DNA from: Desulfosporosinus orientis DSM 765
GTDB lineage: Bacteria; Bacillota; Desulfitobacteriia; Desulfitobacteriales; Desulfitobacteriaceae
Length of the DNA stretch: 64,000 bases
Assembly (NCBI RefSeq): GCF_000235605.1
Contig: NC_016584.1
Coordinates: 1,724,001-1,788,000 of the forward strand
Direction of reading: 5' to 3'
Positions 16,545 to 27,011 of the stretch are shown here, piece by piece; the first letter of the stretch is position 1, and every line of letters begins with the position of its first letter. The notes beneath the pieces were generated by a model. That model was given only the letters and a program-made list of their open reading frames with translations, did no database searches and was not told where the DNA came from. The position numbers and the translations under genes are program-made.

Positions 16545-18110
16545 ATGGAAAATAAATTCAAAGAGTCACTTCTTGACAAAAACACCTTGTCAGTGACTTG
16601 GGAGCTTGTTCCGGGCAGAGGAGCCAACGAAAAGGCCCAAGTCACAGCCATCGCTTCGGCAGAGCAAGCGGCCAAAGGCGGCAGAGTACACGCCTTGACG
16701 ATTACCGACAACCCCGGAGGAAATCCGGCAATTCTTGCGGACACTTTAGGAATGGAAATTGTCAAGATGGGAATTGAGCCTCTGGTTCATTTCACCTGCA
16801 AAGACAAAAACCGCAACCAAATGGAAAGCCAGCTCTATGCTTTAGATCGTGCCAAGGTTCGTAATCTCTTAGTTATGACAGGTGACTATACCTACTCCGG
16901 ATTTAAAGGACGTCCTAAGCCGGTCTTCGATTTAGACCCCTCCAATGTTCTGCAGTTAATCACAGAAATGAATAAAGGTTTAGAAGTTCCCGGTATGAAG
17001 GGACCCACCTATCACGCACCCAGTGATTTCTTTGCCGGTGCGGCTGTCTCCCCCTTCAAGTCAACAGAAGCAGAGTTGATGGTGCAATACTATAAAATGA
17101 AGAAGAAAATTCAGGGCGGCGCACAGTTTATCGTGACTCAGCTGGGTTATGATGCTCGCAAATGTCATGAGGTTCTTCAGTTCTTAAAAGTAAATAACCT
17201 TGACATTCCTGTTGTAGGAAATATTTATGTGCTTCCTTATGGAGCTGCCAATGTCATGAACCAAAACAAATTGCCCGGTTGTGTGGTTACAGACAAATTA
17301 CTGGCCCAACTCAATGAAGAGAAAACTGCCCCGGATAAAGGGGTTGAGCAAAGAATGCTCCGGGCTGCCAAGATGTATGCTTTCATGAAGGGTATGGGCT
17401 TTGCCGGGGTGCATATCGGAGGACACAATCTGAAATACGAACAAGTGGAGTTCATCATTGACAAAGGGGAAGAACTCTATCCAAACTGGCAGGACTATAT
17501 TAAAGAATTTGACTATCCTCAGGATAACGGCTTCTATTACTTTGAAAAGGATGAGAAGACAGGTCTTAATACAGACCGGCCAACCAACCGGGCTAATCGT
17601 CCTTTAGATGCTCCCTCCGGATTTATGAACTCGATGATGAGGGGCATGCACAGTCTCATGTTTACTCCTAATAAGAAGCTCTTCCCTGTTATGCGCAAAA
17701 TGTATCATGCAGCTGAAGGCAGTAAAAAAGCTGAGAAGAGACTTCATGCTCTTGAGCATATCGCTAAAGTTGTCATGCTTGACTGTAAGGATTGCGGCGA
17801 CTGCGCTATTTTGGATCTCGGTTATCTCTGCCCAATGTCCCAGTGTCCTAAGAATCAGCGTAACGGAGCCTGCGGCGGCAGCAGGGATGGTTGGTGTGAG
17901 GTATTCCCCAACGAGAAAAAATGCGTTTGGGTAAGAGCTTATGCCAGACTAAAGAAGTATAATGAAGAGCACACCTTAGATGTTCCACCGGTTCCACCCG
18001 CAAACTGGGAGTTATATCAAACCTCATCCTGGTCTAATTTCTACTTAGGAAAGGACCATTCGGCACCTATCTTAGGAATTAAACGTCCGGAAAGCAAAAT
18101 TAAAAAATAA
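16545..18110 (+). CDS. metF: Methylenetetrahydrofolate reductase with fused MetV-type C-terminal domain
   Basis: A 521-residue protein. Residues 1-340 form a MetF TIM-barrel (SVTWELVPGRGANEKAQ, ALTITDNPGGNPA, NLLVMTGDY, GAQFIVTQLGYDARKC, GFAGVHIGGHNLKYEQV). The C-terminal part from about 400 is Cys-rich (CKDCGDCAILDLGYLCPMSQ, then CPKNQRNGACGGS, GWCEVFPNEKKCVW), corresponding to the MetV-type Zn/Fe-S domain that acetogens encode separately. It interconverts methyl- and methylene-tetrahydrofolate, so it can oxidise methyl groups delivered by MtgA. GGGAGAGG before ATG 16545 is better placed than the site for the ATG at 16503. Confidence 0.88.
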   Translation: MENKFKESLLDKNTLSVTWELVPGRGANEKAQVTAIASAEQAAKGGRVHALTITDNPGGNPAILADTLGMEIVKMGIEPLVHFTCKDKNRNQMESQLYALDRAKVRNLLVMTGDYTYSGFKGRPKPVFDLDPSNVLQLITEMNKGLEVPGMKGPTYHAPSDFFAGAAVSPFKSTEAELMVQYYKMKKKIQGGAQFIVTQLGYDARKCHEVLQFLKVNNLDIPVVGNIYVLPYGAANVMNQNKLPGCVVTDKLLAQLNEEKTAPDKGVEQRMLRAAKMYAFMKGMGFAGVHIGGHNLKYEQVEFIIDKGEELYPNWQDYIKEFDYPQDNGFYYFEKDEKTGLNTDRPTNRANRPLDAPSGFMNSMMRGMHSLMFTPNKKLFPVMRKMYHAAEGSKKAEKRLHALEHIAKVVMLDCKDCGDCAILDLGYLCPMSQCPKNQRNGACGGSRDGWCEVFPNEKKCVWVRAYARLKKYNEEHTLDVPPVPPANWELYQTSSWSNFYLGKDHSAPILGIKRPESKIKK

Positions 18111-18141
18111 ATTTTAAAATTTAATTTTGGAGGAGCATATT

Positions 18142-18459
18142 ATGGCAACAGGAGTTATTAAAGCAGGAGCCTGTGGCTTCACAATTAATGTGAAAGCTGA
18201 AAGTGGTGACAATCATAAAGTAAAACTGGAAATAACCAGTGATTGTCCCAATTACCAAAAGATAGCCGCAGAATTACAAGAAGTTGATGCCTTCCAAGAA
18301 ATTTTTAATAAGCTGCATATGGGCAAAGTTTATGAAACCTTTGCTAAATACAGCCCGCATCCCAGCTGCCCTGGAGTTTCCGGGATTATGAAGTCCATTG
18401 AAGTGGCAGCAAGCTTGGCTTTGCCTCAAAATGCAAGTATTAGCGTAACCAGAGAGTAA
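18142..18459 (+). CDS. Small DUF6951-type protein linked to one-carbon genes
   Basis: A 105-residue soluble protein beginning MATGVIKAGACGFTINVKAE and containing SDCPNYQKIAAELQEV and SPHPSCPGVSGIMKSIEVAA. Three conserved-looking Cys residues (ACGF, SDCPNY, PSCPG) could bind a metal or cluster. I recognise it as the small family found next to methyltransferase or acetyl-CoA-pathway genes; its function is not known. A strong TTTGGAGGAGC precedes ATG 18142. It is 31 bases after metF and is followed by a strong terminator, so it ends the operon. Confidence 0.72.
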   Translation: MATGVIKAGACGFTINVKAESGDNHKVKLEITSDCPNYQKIAAELQEVDAFQEIFNKLHMGKVYETFAKYSPHPSCPGVSGIMKSIEVAASLALPQNASISVTRE

Positions 18460-18488
18460 GTTTTAACCTGAACTTTATCATGCCTTAA

Positions 18489-18529
18489 GGCCCATTGACG
18501 ATTGGAGAATTCGTCAATGGGCCATTTTT
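18489..18529 (+). terminator. Strong intrinsic terminator of the one-carbon operon
   Basis: A perfect 13-bp stem (GGCCCATTGACGA/TCGTCAATGGGCC) followed by ATTTTTT. It closes the unit ending with the 105-residue protein. Confidence 0.92.
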
Positions 18530-18761
18530 TAGAGGGAATATAATGCATTTTTTGCTTTGGATTGTGTTTTTTGCCCGTTAGGGCGACGCTTTCTTCGAAT
18601 TGACGGGAGCACGATTAAAAAATTAAATTAGAGATAAAAATAATAAAAAATCTTCTTTAAGGGAAGGAAAACTCAGGCTATTTCTTGAATTATGTAGATT
18701 ACAGGAAAACATCATTGAAAATTGTATTGAGGCAATTTGATGAATACCTCTTGGCGATATT

Positions 18762-18791
18762 TTGTGAACTTGTGAAAGGTCACGTTATAAT
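18762..18791 (+). promoter_or_regulatory. Possible sigma-70-type promoter of gltBD
   Basis: TATAAT at 18786-18791 with TTGTGA 18 bases upstream at 18762-18767. This would give an untranslated leader of about 160 bases before gltB. The 18460-18967 gap is otherwise AT-rich, with no convincing gene; a 70-codon open frame overlapping the promoter is not supported. Confidence 0.45.
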
Positions 18792-18967
18792 GGAGGGGAG
18801 TGTTAAGAGAAAAAGCCAGAGATTTGAGGTGAACTTAAAGAGTTTTTACTCAGAATGTCGAAAAATGCAAGTATACATAATAATCTTTGAAAATTAGTTA
18901 TTCAAATCCTATATTTATGTTAAAATTTTTATTATAAAAACCGTAGACTCAAAAAAGGGTGTGTATT

Positions 18968-21900
18968 ATGCAAAATTATGGTTTACCTAAAAAACAAGGC
19001 CTATATGATCCGGCTTTAGAACATGATGCTTGTGGTATGGGATTTGTAGTTAATATCAAAGGGACAAATTCTCATGACATTATTGAAGAAGCCTTAACCG
19101 TACTGGAAAACCTAAGCCACAGAGGGGCAAGCGGTGCAGATGAAAATACCGGTGACGGTGCCGGTATATTAGTCCAGATCCCCCATGATTTTTTCAAAAG
19201 AGAGTGCGAAGTTTTGGGGTTTGATTTGCCGAAAAAAGGCGATTATGGTGTAGGGATGTTATTTGCCCATAAATATGAAGCATTTAGAAAGACGCAAATG
19301 CAGACCTTCGAGAAAATAGTCCAGGAAGAAGGTCAAACAATTCTGGGCTGGCGGGAAGTACCGATTGATAAGACGACCATTGGAGAAGGCGCTAAAGCTG
19401 TCATGCCTCGCTTCATTCAAGTCTTTATCGGCAAGAGTGCCGATTTGGCTGATGACATGGACTTTGAGAGAAAGCTTTATGTCATTAGAAAAAAAGCGGA
19501 AAAAGCCATTGTTCCCATGTGTGAAGACAAGGGCGGCACATTCTATATTTCCAGCCTATCCTCCAAAACCATTGTCTATAAAGGGATGCTGACAGCAGAA
19601 CAGTTAAGAAATTTTTATCTGGATCTGGGTGATTTAGATTTCACGTCTGCTTTGGCAATGGTCCACTCACGGTTCAGCACCAACACCTTCCCAAGCTGGG
19701 AGAGAGCCCATCCTAACCGTTACATTGTTCATAACGGGGAGATTAATACTATTCGAGGCAATGTCAACTGGATGAAGGCACGGCAGAAGTGTATCGATTC
19801 ACCGTTGTTTGACGATATCTCTAAAGTATTCCCCATTGTGGACGAATTAGGAAGCGACTCGGCGATGTTTGACAACAGCTTAGAATTCCTGCACCTAACA
19901 GGGCGCTCACTTCCTCATGCCGTGATGATGATGATTCCGGAGCCTTGGGAAAAGAATGAACTGATGTCTGAAACGAAAAAGGACTTCTATCGTTTCCATG
20001 ATTATTTAATGGAGCCTTGGGATGGTCCTGCAGCTATGGCCTTTTCCGACGGTGTCGTCGTCGGCGGTGTGCTGGACAGAAACGGACTGCGGCCTTCGAG
20101 ATATTATGTAACCAAAGATGATAAGGTTATCCTGGCTTCAGAAGTTGGGGTTTTAGATATTAAGCCTGAAAACGTTAAATATAAAGGCCGGCTGGAACCC
20201 GGTAAAATGCTGCTCATTGATACCGCTGCGCAGAGAATTATTTCTGATGAAGAGCTTAAGGAAAGTGTGTCGGGAATGCATCCCTATGCCGAATGGAATG
20301 CCCGGCATATCGTGCCCCTTAATGACTTGCCGGCACCGCAGCCTCAGGCAGGGGAAGCAGATCAGGACTTAATTAAGGTGCAAAAAGCTTTTGGTTATAC
20401 TTTTGAGGATATCATTAAAACCATTCAGCCCATGGTTACTCAAGGGGTTGATCCGGTAGGGGCCATGGGTATGGATTCACCACTGGCTGTGTTATCGGAT
20501 AAACCGCAAATGCTCTACCTTTATTTTAAACAGCTCTTCGCTCAAGTTACCAATCCGCCTATTGACGGCATCAGAGAAGAAATCATTACTTCCAGCAGCA
20601 TTTTGCTGGGGGATACAGGGAACTTATTGGACCCGGATCAAAGAAATTCAGCCAGCATCTTCTTAGAGCATCCTATCCTGACTAATGAAGAACTGAATAG
20701 AATTAAGCATCTCAGTCCTGAAAATAATGACAAGTTTAAAGCAGTGACTCTTTCCATCCTCTATAAAGTCTCAGATGGGGCCAAAGGAATGGAAAAGGCG
20801 TTGGATAAGGTGTTTAGAGAAGCCGATAAGGCCATCAGTGACGGGGCAAATATCATTATCCTTTCCGACCGGGGGGTTAATGAGACCATGGCTCCCATAC
20901 CTGCTCTCCTGGCTTCCTCAGGACTGCATCATCACCTGATCAGGAAAGAAATCCGGACGAATCTCGGAATTGTCCTGGAGTCAGGAGAACCCAGAGAAGT
21001 GCACCATTTCTGCACACTGATTGGCTACGGGGTTACAGCTATTAATCCCTATTTGGTTTATGAGACCATTAAGGACCTGGCTGACAAAGGAATGTCGGAA
21101 GGGCTGAGCTACGAAGAAGGCAAGAAGAATTTCATCAAGGCTTCGGTCAAAGGTATTCTGAAAGTCCTCACTAAAATGGGCATTTCAACCGTAAGAAGTT
21201 ATCATGGTGCACAAATATTTGAAGCCATCGGTTTAAGCAAGCCGTTAATTGATAAGTACTTTACTTTGACTCCCTCAAGGGTGGACGGGATAGGAATTGA
21301 AGAGATTGCTCTGGAAAATCAGATGAGGCATGAAAGTGCCTATCAGGATAATTCGCCTTACACGGATACCTTAGAAGTAGGAGGACATTTCCAGTACAAG
21401 GCTGAAGGAGAGGCTCATCTCTATAATCCGGAAACCATTTATATGCTGCAAAAAGCCTGTCGGGAAGGGAATTATTCTCTTTTCAAAGACTTCTCGAAAA
21501 AGATCCATGAGGAAGAAATCTTTACCCTCAGAAATATACTGGATTTCAAATACAATCCGGGGGATACCATTCCCATTGAAGAAGTGGAATCTGTGGATTC
21601 CATTGTCAAGCGGTTTAAAACCGGGGCTATGTCTTATGGCTCCATCAGTAAAGAAGCTCATGAATGTTTAGCTATTGCCATGAACCGACTGGGCGGCAAG
21701 AGCAACACTGGTGAAGGGGGAGAAGACAGCGAACGATTTATTCCCCTGCCCAACGGAGATACGAAAAACAGTGCCATTAAGCAAGTTGCCTCAGGGCGTT
21801 TCGGTGTGACCAGCAACTATCTGGTTAATGCCCGGGAAATTCAGATTAAAATGGCTCAGGGAGCGAAACCTGGTGAAGGCGGTCAGCTGCCTGGCCGTAA

Positions 21901-23539
21901 AGTCTATCCGGAAATTGCTAAAGTCCGGCATTCCACACCAGGTGTCGATCTCATATCCCCGCCTCCTCACCATGATATTTATTCTATTGAAGACTTAGCA
22001 GAACTGATTCATGACCTCAAAAACGTGAATAAAGATGCTCGGATCAGTGTCAAACTAGTTTCCGAGGTTGGCGTTGGAACTATTGCGGCAGGGGTAGCCA
22101 AAGGGAAAGCAGACGTCATTCTGATCAGTGGTTATGACGGAGGCACCGGGGCTTCTCCTCGGACAAGTATTAAAAATACCGGTTTGCCTTGGGAACTGGG
22201 GCTTGCCGAAACTCACCAGACCTTGGTTCTTAACAACTTAAGAGACAGAGTTATTGTGGAGACTGACGGAAAGCTGCTTTCCGGCAGGGACGTGGCAGTT
22301 GCCGCCATGCTGGGTGCCGAAGAATTCGGATTTTCTACAACCCCTCTGATTGCTATCGGTTGTGTGATGATGAGGGTTTGTAACCTCAATACCTGTCCGG
22401 TGGGAATTGCTACTCAAGATAGAAACCTGAGAAAGAACTTCACAGGCAAACCGGAATATGTTGAGAATTATATGAGATTTGTTGCTCAGGAACTGCGTGA
22501 GATTATGGCAAAGCTGGGCTTCAGAACCATCAATGAAATGGTAGGACGTACGGATAAAGTTAAGTCCAAGGATAATGTTAAGCACTGGAAAGCTTCCAGC
22601 CTGGATCTTTCTCAAATTCTTTATCAGCCTTATGCCGGATCCGATGTAGGACGATTTAATACACGATTGCAGAATCACATGCTGGATAAATCCCTGGACA
22701 TGAAAAAACTCCTGAGAATGTGCCAGCCTGCTCTGGAAAATCGTAAACCTATCAGAGCGAAGCTCAAAATTAATAACGTGGACCGGGTTGTGGGTACTAT
22801 CATCGGCAGTGAGATTTCTAAGCGATATGGCAAGGACGGACTCCCCGAAGATACCATCAAACTCACCTTCGTAGGTTCAGCCGGACAAAGCTTTGGCGCA
22901 TTTATTCCCCAAGGAATGTCTCTTGAGCTGGAAGGAGACGCCAACGACTATCTGGGCAAAGGGCTTTCCGGCGGTAAAATTGTGGTCTATCCTCCCAAAG
23001 CTTCGGACTTTGAACCGGAAAAGAATATCCTTATCGGTAATGTGGCTTTCTACGGAGCAACCTCGGGAGAAGCCTATATCAACGGCATTGCCGGAGAGCG
23101 ATTCTGCGTCAGAAACAGCGGTGTTAAAGCCGTGGTTGAAGGCGTCGGGGATCATGGCTGTGAGTATATGACCGGGGGTAAGGCTGTTATCCTGGGCAAA
23201 ACAGGACGGAATTTCGCAGCAGGTATGTCCGGTGGTGTCGCCTACATCCTTGATTTCGATGACGTTTACTGCAATAAATCCATGGTCTCATTAGAGAAAA
23301 TAGAATCGGCTGAGGAACTTCAGGAAATCAAGGGCATGATTGAACGGCATGTGGAGTATACCGGCAGTCAAGTGGGTAAAAAGGTCCTAAGTGACTGGAA
23401 TACCTATGCTCAAAGATTTGCCAAGGTCATTCCCAAAGACTACAAACGTATGCTTGCCAACATTGATAAGGCTCACGAATCGGGCCTGAGCGGCGAAGAA
23501 GCTTTGATGGCCGCCTTCGAAGAGCATTTTAAAAACTAA
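18968..23539 (+). CDS. gltB: Glutamate synthase large subunit
   Basis: A 1523-residue ferredoxin/NADPH-type glutamate synthase alpha chain. The N-terminal class II glutamine amidotransferase has catalytic Cys22 in HDACGMGF after a short propeptide, which is normally cleaved. The central and FMN-binding domains contain [34 protein letters not shown] and [18 protein letters not shown]. The 3Fe-4S motif is [18 protein letters not shown] near residue 1140. The C-terminal GXGXG beta-helix follows ([13 protein letters not shown]). It makes two glutamates from glutamine and 2-oxoglutarate. ATG 18968 lies after AAAAGGGTG. It is followed by gltD after 31 bases. Confidence 0.97.
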   Translation: MQNYGLPKKQGLYDPALEHDACGMGFVVNIKGTNSHDIIEEALTVLENLSHRGASGADENTGDGAGILVQIPHDFFKRECEVLGFDLPKKGDYGVGMLFAHKYEAFRKTQMQTFEKIVQEEGQTILGWREVPIDKTTIGEGAKAVMPRFIQVFIGKSADLADDMDFERKLYVIRKKAEKAIVPMCEDKGGTFYISSLSSKTIVYKGMLTAEQLRNFYLDLGDLDFTSALAMVHSRFSTNTFPSWERAHPNRYIVHNGEINTIRGNVNWMKARQKCIDSPLFDDISKVFPIVDELGSDSAMFDNSLEFLHLTGRSLPHAVMMMIPEPWEKNELMSETKKDFYRFHDYLMEPWDGPAAMAFSDGVVVGGVLDRNGLRPSRYYVTKDDKVILASEVGVLDIKPENVKYKGRLEPGKMLLIDTAAQRIISDEELKESVSGMHPYAEWNARHIVPLNDLPAPQPQAGEADQDLIKVQKAFGYTFEDIIKTIQPMVTQGVDPVGAMGMDSPLAVLSDKPQMLYLYFKQLFAQVTNPPIDGIREEIITSSSILLGDTGNLLDPDQRNSASIFLEHPILTNEELNRIKHLSPENNDKFKAVTLSILYKVSDGAKGMEKALDKVFREADKAISDGANIIILSDRGVNETMAPIPALLASSGLHHHLIRKEIRTNLGIVLESGEPREVHHFCTLIGYGVTAINPYLVYETIKDLADKGMSEGLSYEEGKKNFIKASVKGILKVLTKMGISTVRSYHGAQIFEAIGLSKPLIDKYFTLTPSRVDGIGIEEIALENQMRHESAYQDNSPYTDTLEVGGHFQYKAEGEAHLYNPETIYMLQKACREGNYSLFKDFSKKIHEEEIFTLRNILDFKYNPGDTIPIEEVESVDSIVKRFKTGAMSYGSISKEAHECLAIAMNRLGGKSNTGEGGEDSERFIPLPNGDTKNSAIKQVASGRFGVTSNYLVNAREIQIKMAQGAKPGEGGQLPGRKVYPEIAKVRHSTPGVDLISPPPHHDIYSIEDLAELIHDLKNVNKDARISVKLVSEVGVGTIAAGVAKGKADVILISGYDGGTGASPRTSIKNTGLPWELGLAETHQTLVLNNLRDRVIVETDGKLLSGRDVAVAAMLGAEEFGFSTTPLIAIGCVMMRVCNLNTCPVGIATQDRNLRKNFTGKPEYVENYMRFVAQELREIMAKLGFRTINEMVGRTDKVKSKDNVKHWKASSLDLSQILYQPYAGSDVGRFNTRLQNHMLDKSLDMKKLLRMCQPALENRKPIRAKLKINNVDRVVGTIIGSEISKRYGKDGLPEDTIKLTFVGSAGQSFGAFIPQGMSLELEGDANDYLGKGLSGGKIVVYPPKASDFEPEKNILIGNVAFYGATSGEAYINGIAGERFCVRNSGVKAVVEGVGDHGCEYMTGGKAVILGKTGRNFAAGMSGGVAYILDFDDVYCNKSMVSLEKIESAEELQEIKGMIERHVEYTGSQVGKKVLSDWNTYAQRFAKVIPKDYKRMLANIDKAHESGLSGEEALMAAFEEHFKN

Positions 23540-23570
23540 GGACTATTAGTAAATTAAGGTGGGACTTACA

Positions 23571-25055
23571 ATGGGAAAAGCGACAGGTTTTTTAGAATAT
23601 CAAAGAATGAATCCAAAGAAACGGCCTCCTGAGGAAAGAATTAAGGACTGGGATGAATTAAGACTCCCCCAGGATCCTGAGGACTTAAAGATCCAAGGCG
23701 CACGCTGTATGAACTGCGGAATCCCTTTCTGTCACGGCAGTGCCCTGCTCAATGGCATGGCTGCAGGATGTCCTCTGCAAAACCTTATTCCCGAATGGAA
23801 TGAACTGGTGTACAAAGGGCAATGGCAGGAGGCTTACAAACGGCTGATCAGAACCAATCCCTTCCCGGAATTTACGGGCAGGGTCTGCCCGGCGCCCTGT
23901 GAAGGCTCCTGTACAGAAGGCTACATCATGGAATCCGTAGCGATCAACAGCCTGGAATACGAGATCATTGAAAGAGCCTTTAAAGAAGGCTGGGTAGTAC
24001 CTCCCAAAGCCAAACCTACGGGCAAGAAAGTGGCGGTTGTCGGTTCAGGACCGTCAGGAATGTCCGCTGCCTACTATTTAAACGTTGTCGGTCATGAGGT
24101 TACTGTCTTTGAGAGAAACGACAGACCCGGCGGACTGATGATGTATGGGATTCCCAATATGAAGCTGGATAAGAGCTTCGTAGAAAGGCGTATCGAGTTA
24201 ATGAAAGCCTCGGGCATTCAATTCATTCTCAATACCGAAGTGGGCAAGGATATCCCGGCTCAAGAACTCGTGGACAAGTATGATGCGGTTGTCTTATGCG
24301 CGGGGGCTACCAAGGCCCGGGGACTGGATGTTGAAGGCAAAGACCTTAAAGGGGTTTACTTTGCCGTAGACTTCCTGAAAGCGACAACGAAAAGTCTTTT
24401 GGATTCCAAGCTTGAAGATGGCAATTATATCAGTGCCAAGGGCAAAAATGTGATCATTATTGGCGGCGGGGACACAGGTACCGACTGTGTCGCCACCTCC
24501 ATACGGCATGGCTGCGAGAGCGTCCATCAGTTTGAAATAATGCCTGAACCCCCCGAAAAGAGAAATGAAGAGACCAATCCCTGGCCGGAATGGCCCCTTA
24601 AGCTTAAAGTGGATTACGGTCAGGAAGAAGCTATTAGTCTTTATGGGAAGGACCCCAGGAACTACCTCATATCTACTAAGAAAATCATCGGAAATGAACA
24701 AGGTGAGGTCAAAGAGGTTCATACCGTCCAAATAACCTGGGTTAAGAATGAGGCGGGAAGAATGATTCCCCAAGAAGTGCCGGGCAGTGAAAAAGTCTGG
24801 AAAGCTGACCTAGTACTTCTGGCTATGGGATTCTTAGGACCTGAAGATACTATCCCCAGTGAGCTTGAGCTGGAAAGGGACCCCAGAAGTAATGTCAAGG
24901 CTGATTACAAGGTGTTTGAGACTAATGTAGAGAAAGTCTTTGCTGCCGGCGACATGAGAAGAGGTCAGAGCCTCATCGTCTGGGCAATTAACGAAGGAAA
25001 GCTGGCTGCCCGGGAAGTTGACAAATATCTGATGGGTAAAAGTGTGATCAAGTAA
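23571..25055 (+). CDS. gltD: Glutamate synthase small subunit
   Basis: A 494-residue beta subunit. N-terminal 4Fe-4S ligands lie in [26 protein letters not shown] and CPAPCEGSC (residues 45-110). The FAD-binding motif [17 protein letters not shown] is near 155, and the NADPH-binding [16 protein letters not shown] is near 295. The C-terminal FAD motif [18 protein letters not shown] is near 462. It passes electrons from NAD(P)H to GltB. AAGGTGGG precedes ATG 23571. It is the last gene before a terminator and the eroded accessory region. Confidence 0.96.
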   Translation: MGKATGFLEYQRMNPKKRPPEERIKDWDELRLPQDPEDLKIQGARCMNCGIPFCHGSALLNGMAAGCPLQNLIPEWNELVYKGQWQEAYKRLIRTNPFPEFTGRVCPAPCEGSCTEGYIMESVAINSLEYEIIERAFKEGWVVPPKAKPTGKKVAVVGSGPSGMSAAYYLNVVGHEVTVFERNDRPGGLMMYGIPNMKLDKSFVERRIELMKASGIQFILNTEVGKDIPAQELVDKYDAVVLCAGATKARGLDVEGKDLKGVYFAVDFLKATTKSLLDSKLEDGNYISAKGKNVIIIGGGDTGTDCVATSIRHGCESVHQFEIMPEPPEKRNEETNPWPEWPLKLKVDYGQEEAISLYGKDPRNYLISTKKIIGNEQGEVKEVHTVQITWVKNEAGRMIPQEVPGSEKVWKADLVLLAMGFLGPEDTIPSELELERDPRSNVKADYKVFETNVEKVFAAGDMRRGQSLIVWAINEGKLAAREVDKYLMGKSVIK

Positions 25056-25068
25056 TGCATTAAATATA

Positions 25069-25110
25069 AACGGCCAATTGACGACTATGTTCGTTAATTG
25101 GCCGTTTTGT
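25069..25110 (+). terminator. Terminator of gltBD
   Basis: An 11-bp stem (AACGGCCAATT/AATTGGCCGTT) with a 16-base loop and a short T-run, 14 bases after gltD. Confidence 0.88.
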
Positions 25111-25144
25111 ACTAATCAGACCCCCATGACGCATAGCGGCACCA

Positions 25145-25474
25145 TCAGAAGGATGAAAAGGGGTGGTTTGGGTCGGGTAGCTTCTCGCACGTGAACAGCA
25201 TCTGTTCACCGCTTTGAGATTTAACGGTATGTGGTTGGCCGTACTTATCGTTGGTAATGGTGGTTTTGCGATTCTCTTGATCAGTTATACTCGTTACATA
25301 ATTTTTGTTCGTGTCGTAGTCCGTCTGAGTAATCATGTTGCCCGGGCTTAAGCGAATATCGTCAAACCAGGCTTTGCCGGTGGCGTTAGTCAGTTCCAGC
25401 CTGACTTTAGCCGTTCCGCTGGCCGTAGGGGAGAAGGAAAAAAGTTGACGGATGCCCTCCACAAGACCCGGCCG
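25145..25474 (-). pseudogene. RHS/YD-repeat protein fragment
   Basis: On the minus strand an open frame of about 110 codons reads as part of a large RHS/wall-associated repeat protein. It has a carbohydrate-binding-like piece (TASGTAKVRLELTNATGKAWF, then FDDIRL), then YD-repeat-like stretches (ITQTDYDTNKNYVTSITDQE and NRKTTITNDKYGQPHTV). There is no start. The reading frame runs into the 46-bp palindrome at its 5' end, and the 3' end diverges into unrelated residues. It is therefore an internal fragment of a gene of several kilobases, probably left by deletion. Confidence 0.7.
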
Positions 25475-25520
25475 GGCCTGTACACAAAATCTTACGCGCG
25501 TAAGATTTTGTGTACAGGCC
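25475..25520. repeat. Perfect 46-bp palindrome
   Basis: GGCCTGTACACAAAATCTTA plus CGC is followed immediately by its exact reverse complement, with no spacer (centre between 25497 and 25498). It resembles two insertion-sequence terminal repeats fused head to head with the interior lost. Flanking genes on both sides are truncated or of unknown origin. Confidence 0.9.
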
Positions 25521-25595
25521 GAGGAGACGGCTCTCACCCATGCCGGGATAATCCCATATTATGTAGATAAAGAAGAGAAAGGATCCGTGAATAAT

Positions 25596-26417
25596 ATGGG
25601 TGATATTATCCCAGAACGTACGCCGTTATTAATCGCGGCTGAAATTAATATCATTAAACAACAGACCGAGAAAATGGTGCTTAATAACTTTATCGAAATC
25701 GGCCGGCGGCTGACAGAGGCCAAGGTTCTGTTCAAGTATGGGGAATGGGGCAAGTGGCTGAAAGAGTCCGTTGGCTTTTCCCAGAACAGAGCTGAAAAAC
25801 TGATGCGCCTCTATGAGGCGTACGGGAGCCAACAGCTCGCCTTACGCGGCACCGGAATGCAGGCCCAGGAACTGCCGAATTTGAGCTACACCCACGCCCT
25901 CATTATTCTGGGGGTGCCGGAAGAAGACCGGGCGCAATTCATCAGCGACATAGATATTGAAAGCATGACTACCCGTGAGCTGCAGCAGGCGGTTGATGAT
26001 CTCAAACAGTCCCAACAGGAGAAGGCAGGTCTCCAGAAAGCCCTGAATGATGAAAAGGAGAAAAACACTCAGCTGGCCAAGGAGTGCGACAACCTGAAAA
26101 AAGAAACCAACGATTTATGGAAGTCCAAGCAAGAACTTCAGCAGGATGTTGAGAAAAAGGCAATGGAGAATAAGAAGCTCACAGAAAATTCGAATTTTAA
26201 GAGCTACCAAAGGGTAAGCAACGAACTTGCCGCTGCCCAGATCAAGCTGCTCACTAGTAAAGTTGCTTTTCGCTACGAGACCTTGGGCAAAGCGTTCAAG
26301 GAACTGACTTTTGAGATGGATCTGCTGGCTAAGATTGACCCTCAGGTGTATGGGGAGTATAAAAAAATGGTCAATGATTTTTTAATCAAAGCCATGCAGG
26401 AGAGAATGGGGAATTAG
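25596..26417 (+). CDS. DUF3102-family protein
   Basis: A 273-residue protein. The N-terminal 110 residues match DUF3102 (INIIKQQTEKMVLNNFIEIG, then RRLTEAKVLFKYGEWGKWLK and FSQNRAEKLMRLYEAYG), a helical domain found in phage- and plasmid-associated proteins. From about 140 to 215 there is a long Lys/Glu/Gln coiled coil (DDLKQSQQEKAGLQKALNDE and onward). A helical C-terminus ends in MQERMGN. GTG 25587 is an alternative start; AGAAAGGA fits either. It begins about 75 bases after the palindrome and has no obvious partner gene. Function unknown, probably DNA-associated accessory cargo. Confidence 0.72.
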   Translation: MGDIIPERTPLLIAAEINIIKQQTEKMVLNNFIEIGRRLTEAKVLFKYGEWGKWLKESVGFSQNRAEKLMRLYEAYGSQQLALRGTGMQAQELPNLSYTHALIILGVPEEDRAQFISDIDIESMTTRELQQAVDDLKQSQQEKAGLQKALNDEKEKNTQLAKECDNLKKETNDLWKSKQELQQDVEKKAMENKKLTENSNFKSYQRVSNELAAAQIKLLTSKVAFRYETLGKAFKELTFEMDLLAKIDPQVYGEYKKMVNDFLIKAMQERMGN

Positions 26418-26418
26418 A

Positions 26419-26958
26419 AAAGAGCTCAATAAGCAAGGGTCAACCATTATCTACATCTCTCATTATATGGAGGAGGTTGAAGAACTCTGCACCAGGATAA
26501 TAATTAGCCAGATTAAAAACGCTGTCGGTAGACCCGTCACCCAATTTGAATCCCTGGCTCCTGCTGATAAAGAAATTGAATTAAAAGTACCAAGCCTGCT
26601 TGTTGGTTATGAAAAAGATTTTGGCAACTTTGATGTGGCAATTCCCGGGCTGAACGAAGAAAAAAGAATCGACAGGGAAATTGACCTCAAATTGCAAAAA
26701 ATTGTCTTGCAAAGCATAAAGAGAACCTCAGCAACGACAGCCGAATTAAAATTCGCTTTGAACACGGGAGGCGCAACAGAGGTTGCTGTTCGAGAGGCCA
26801 TGGTTTACAGTAAAGATGTGCAAAGTGGCGACAGCATTTGGCAAGATAATGTTTGTACAATGCGGATCAGTTTCGACGAAAAATTAAAAAATGCTGAGTT
26901 TAATGTAAGTTGGCCGTGCTTTGTGGTAAACGGCAATTGGAATTTGATAATTAAATAA
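26419..26958 (+). pseudogene. Chimeric ORF: ABC-ATPase tail joined to an unidentified domain
   Basis: The frame reads KELNKQGSTIIYISHYMEEV then EELCTRIII, which is the D-loop/H-loop end of an ABC-2-type ATPase (switch His in ISH). It then changes abruptly to SQIKNAVGRPVTQFESLAPA and a beta-rich sequence (PSLLVGYEKDFGNFDVAIPG, RTSATTAELKFALNTGG, CFVVNGNWNLIIK) resembling an extracytoplasmic domain, perhaps the C-terminal part of a DUF4179-like protein. The ATPase lacks everything before the D-loop. The piece from ATG 26467 could still be translated as 163 residues. It looks like a deletion junction between two genes, at about 26508-26512. Confidence 0.6.
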
Positions 26959-26969
26959 TAGTTCACCGA

Positions 26970-27011
26970 AAGCACAGGGCAGCCCAAAGTATTGATAGTT
27001 ACCCTGTGCTT
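26970..27011 (+). terminator. Hairpin after the chimeric ORF
   Basis: A perfect 10-bp stem AAGCACAGGG/CCCTGTGCTT with a 22-base loop, followed by ATTATTT. The rest of the gap to 27673 is AT-rich with no supportable gene. A short TGTCCG/CGGACA inverted repeat near 27585-27625 could be part of a control region for the MarR gene. Confidence 0.65.

Noticed and set aside
18685-18897. A 70-codon frame upstream of gltB
   Set aside because: It overlaps the likely promoter, starts at TTG without a ribosome site and resembles nothing known.
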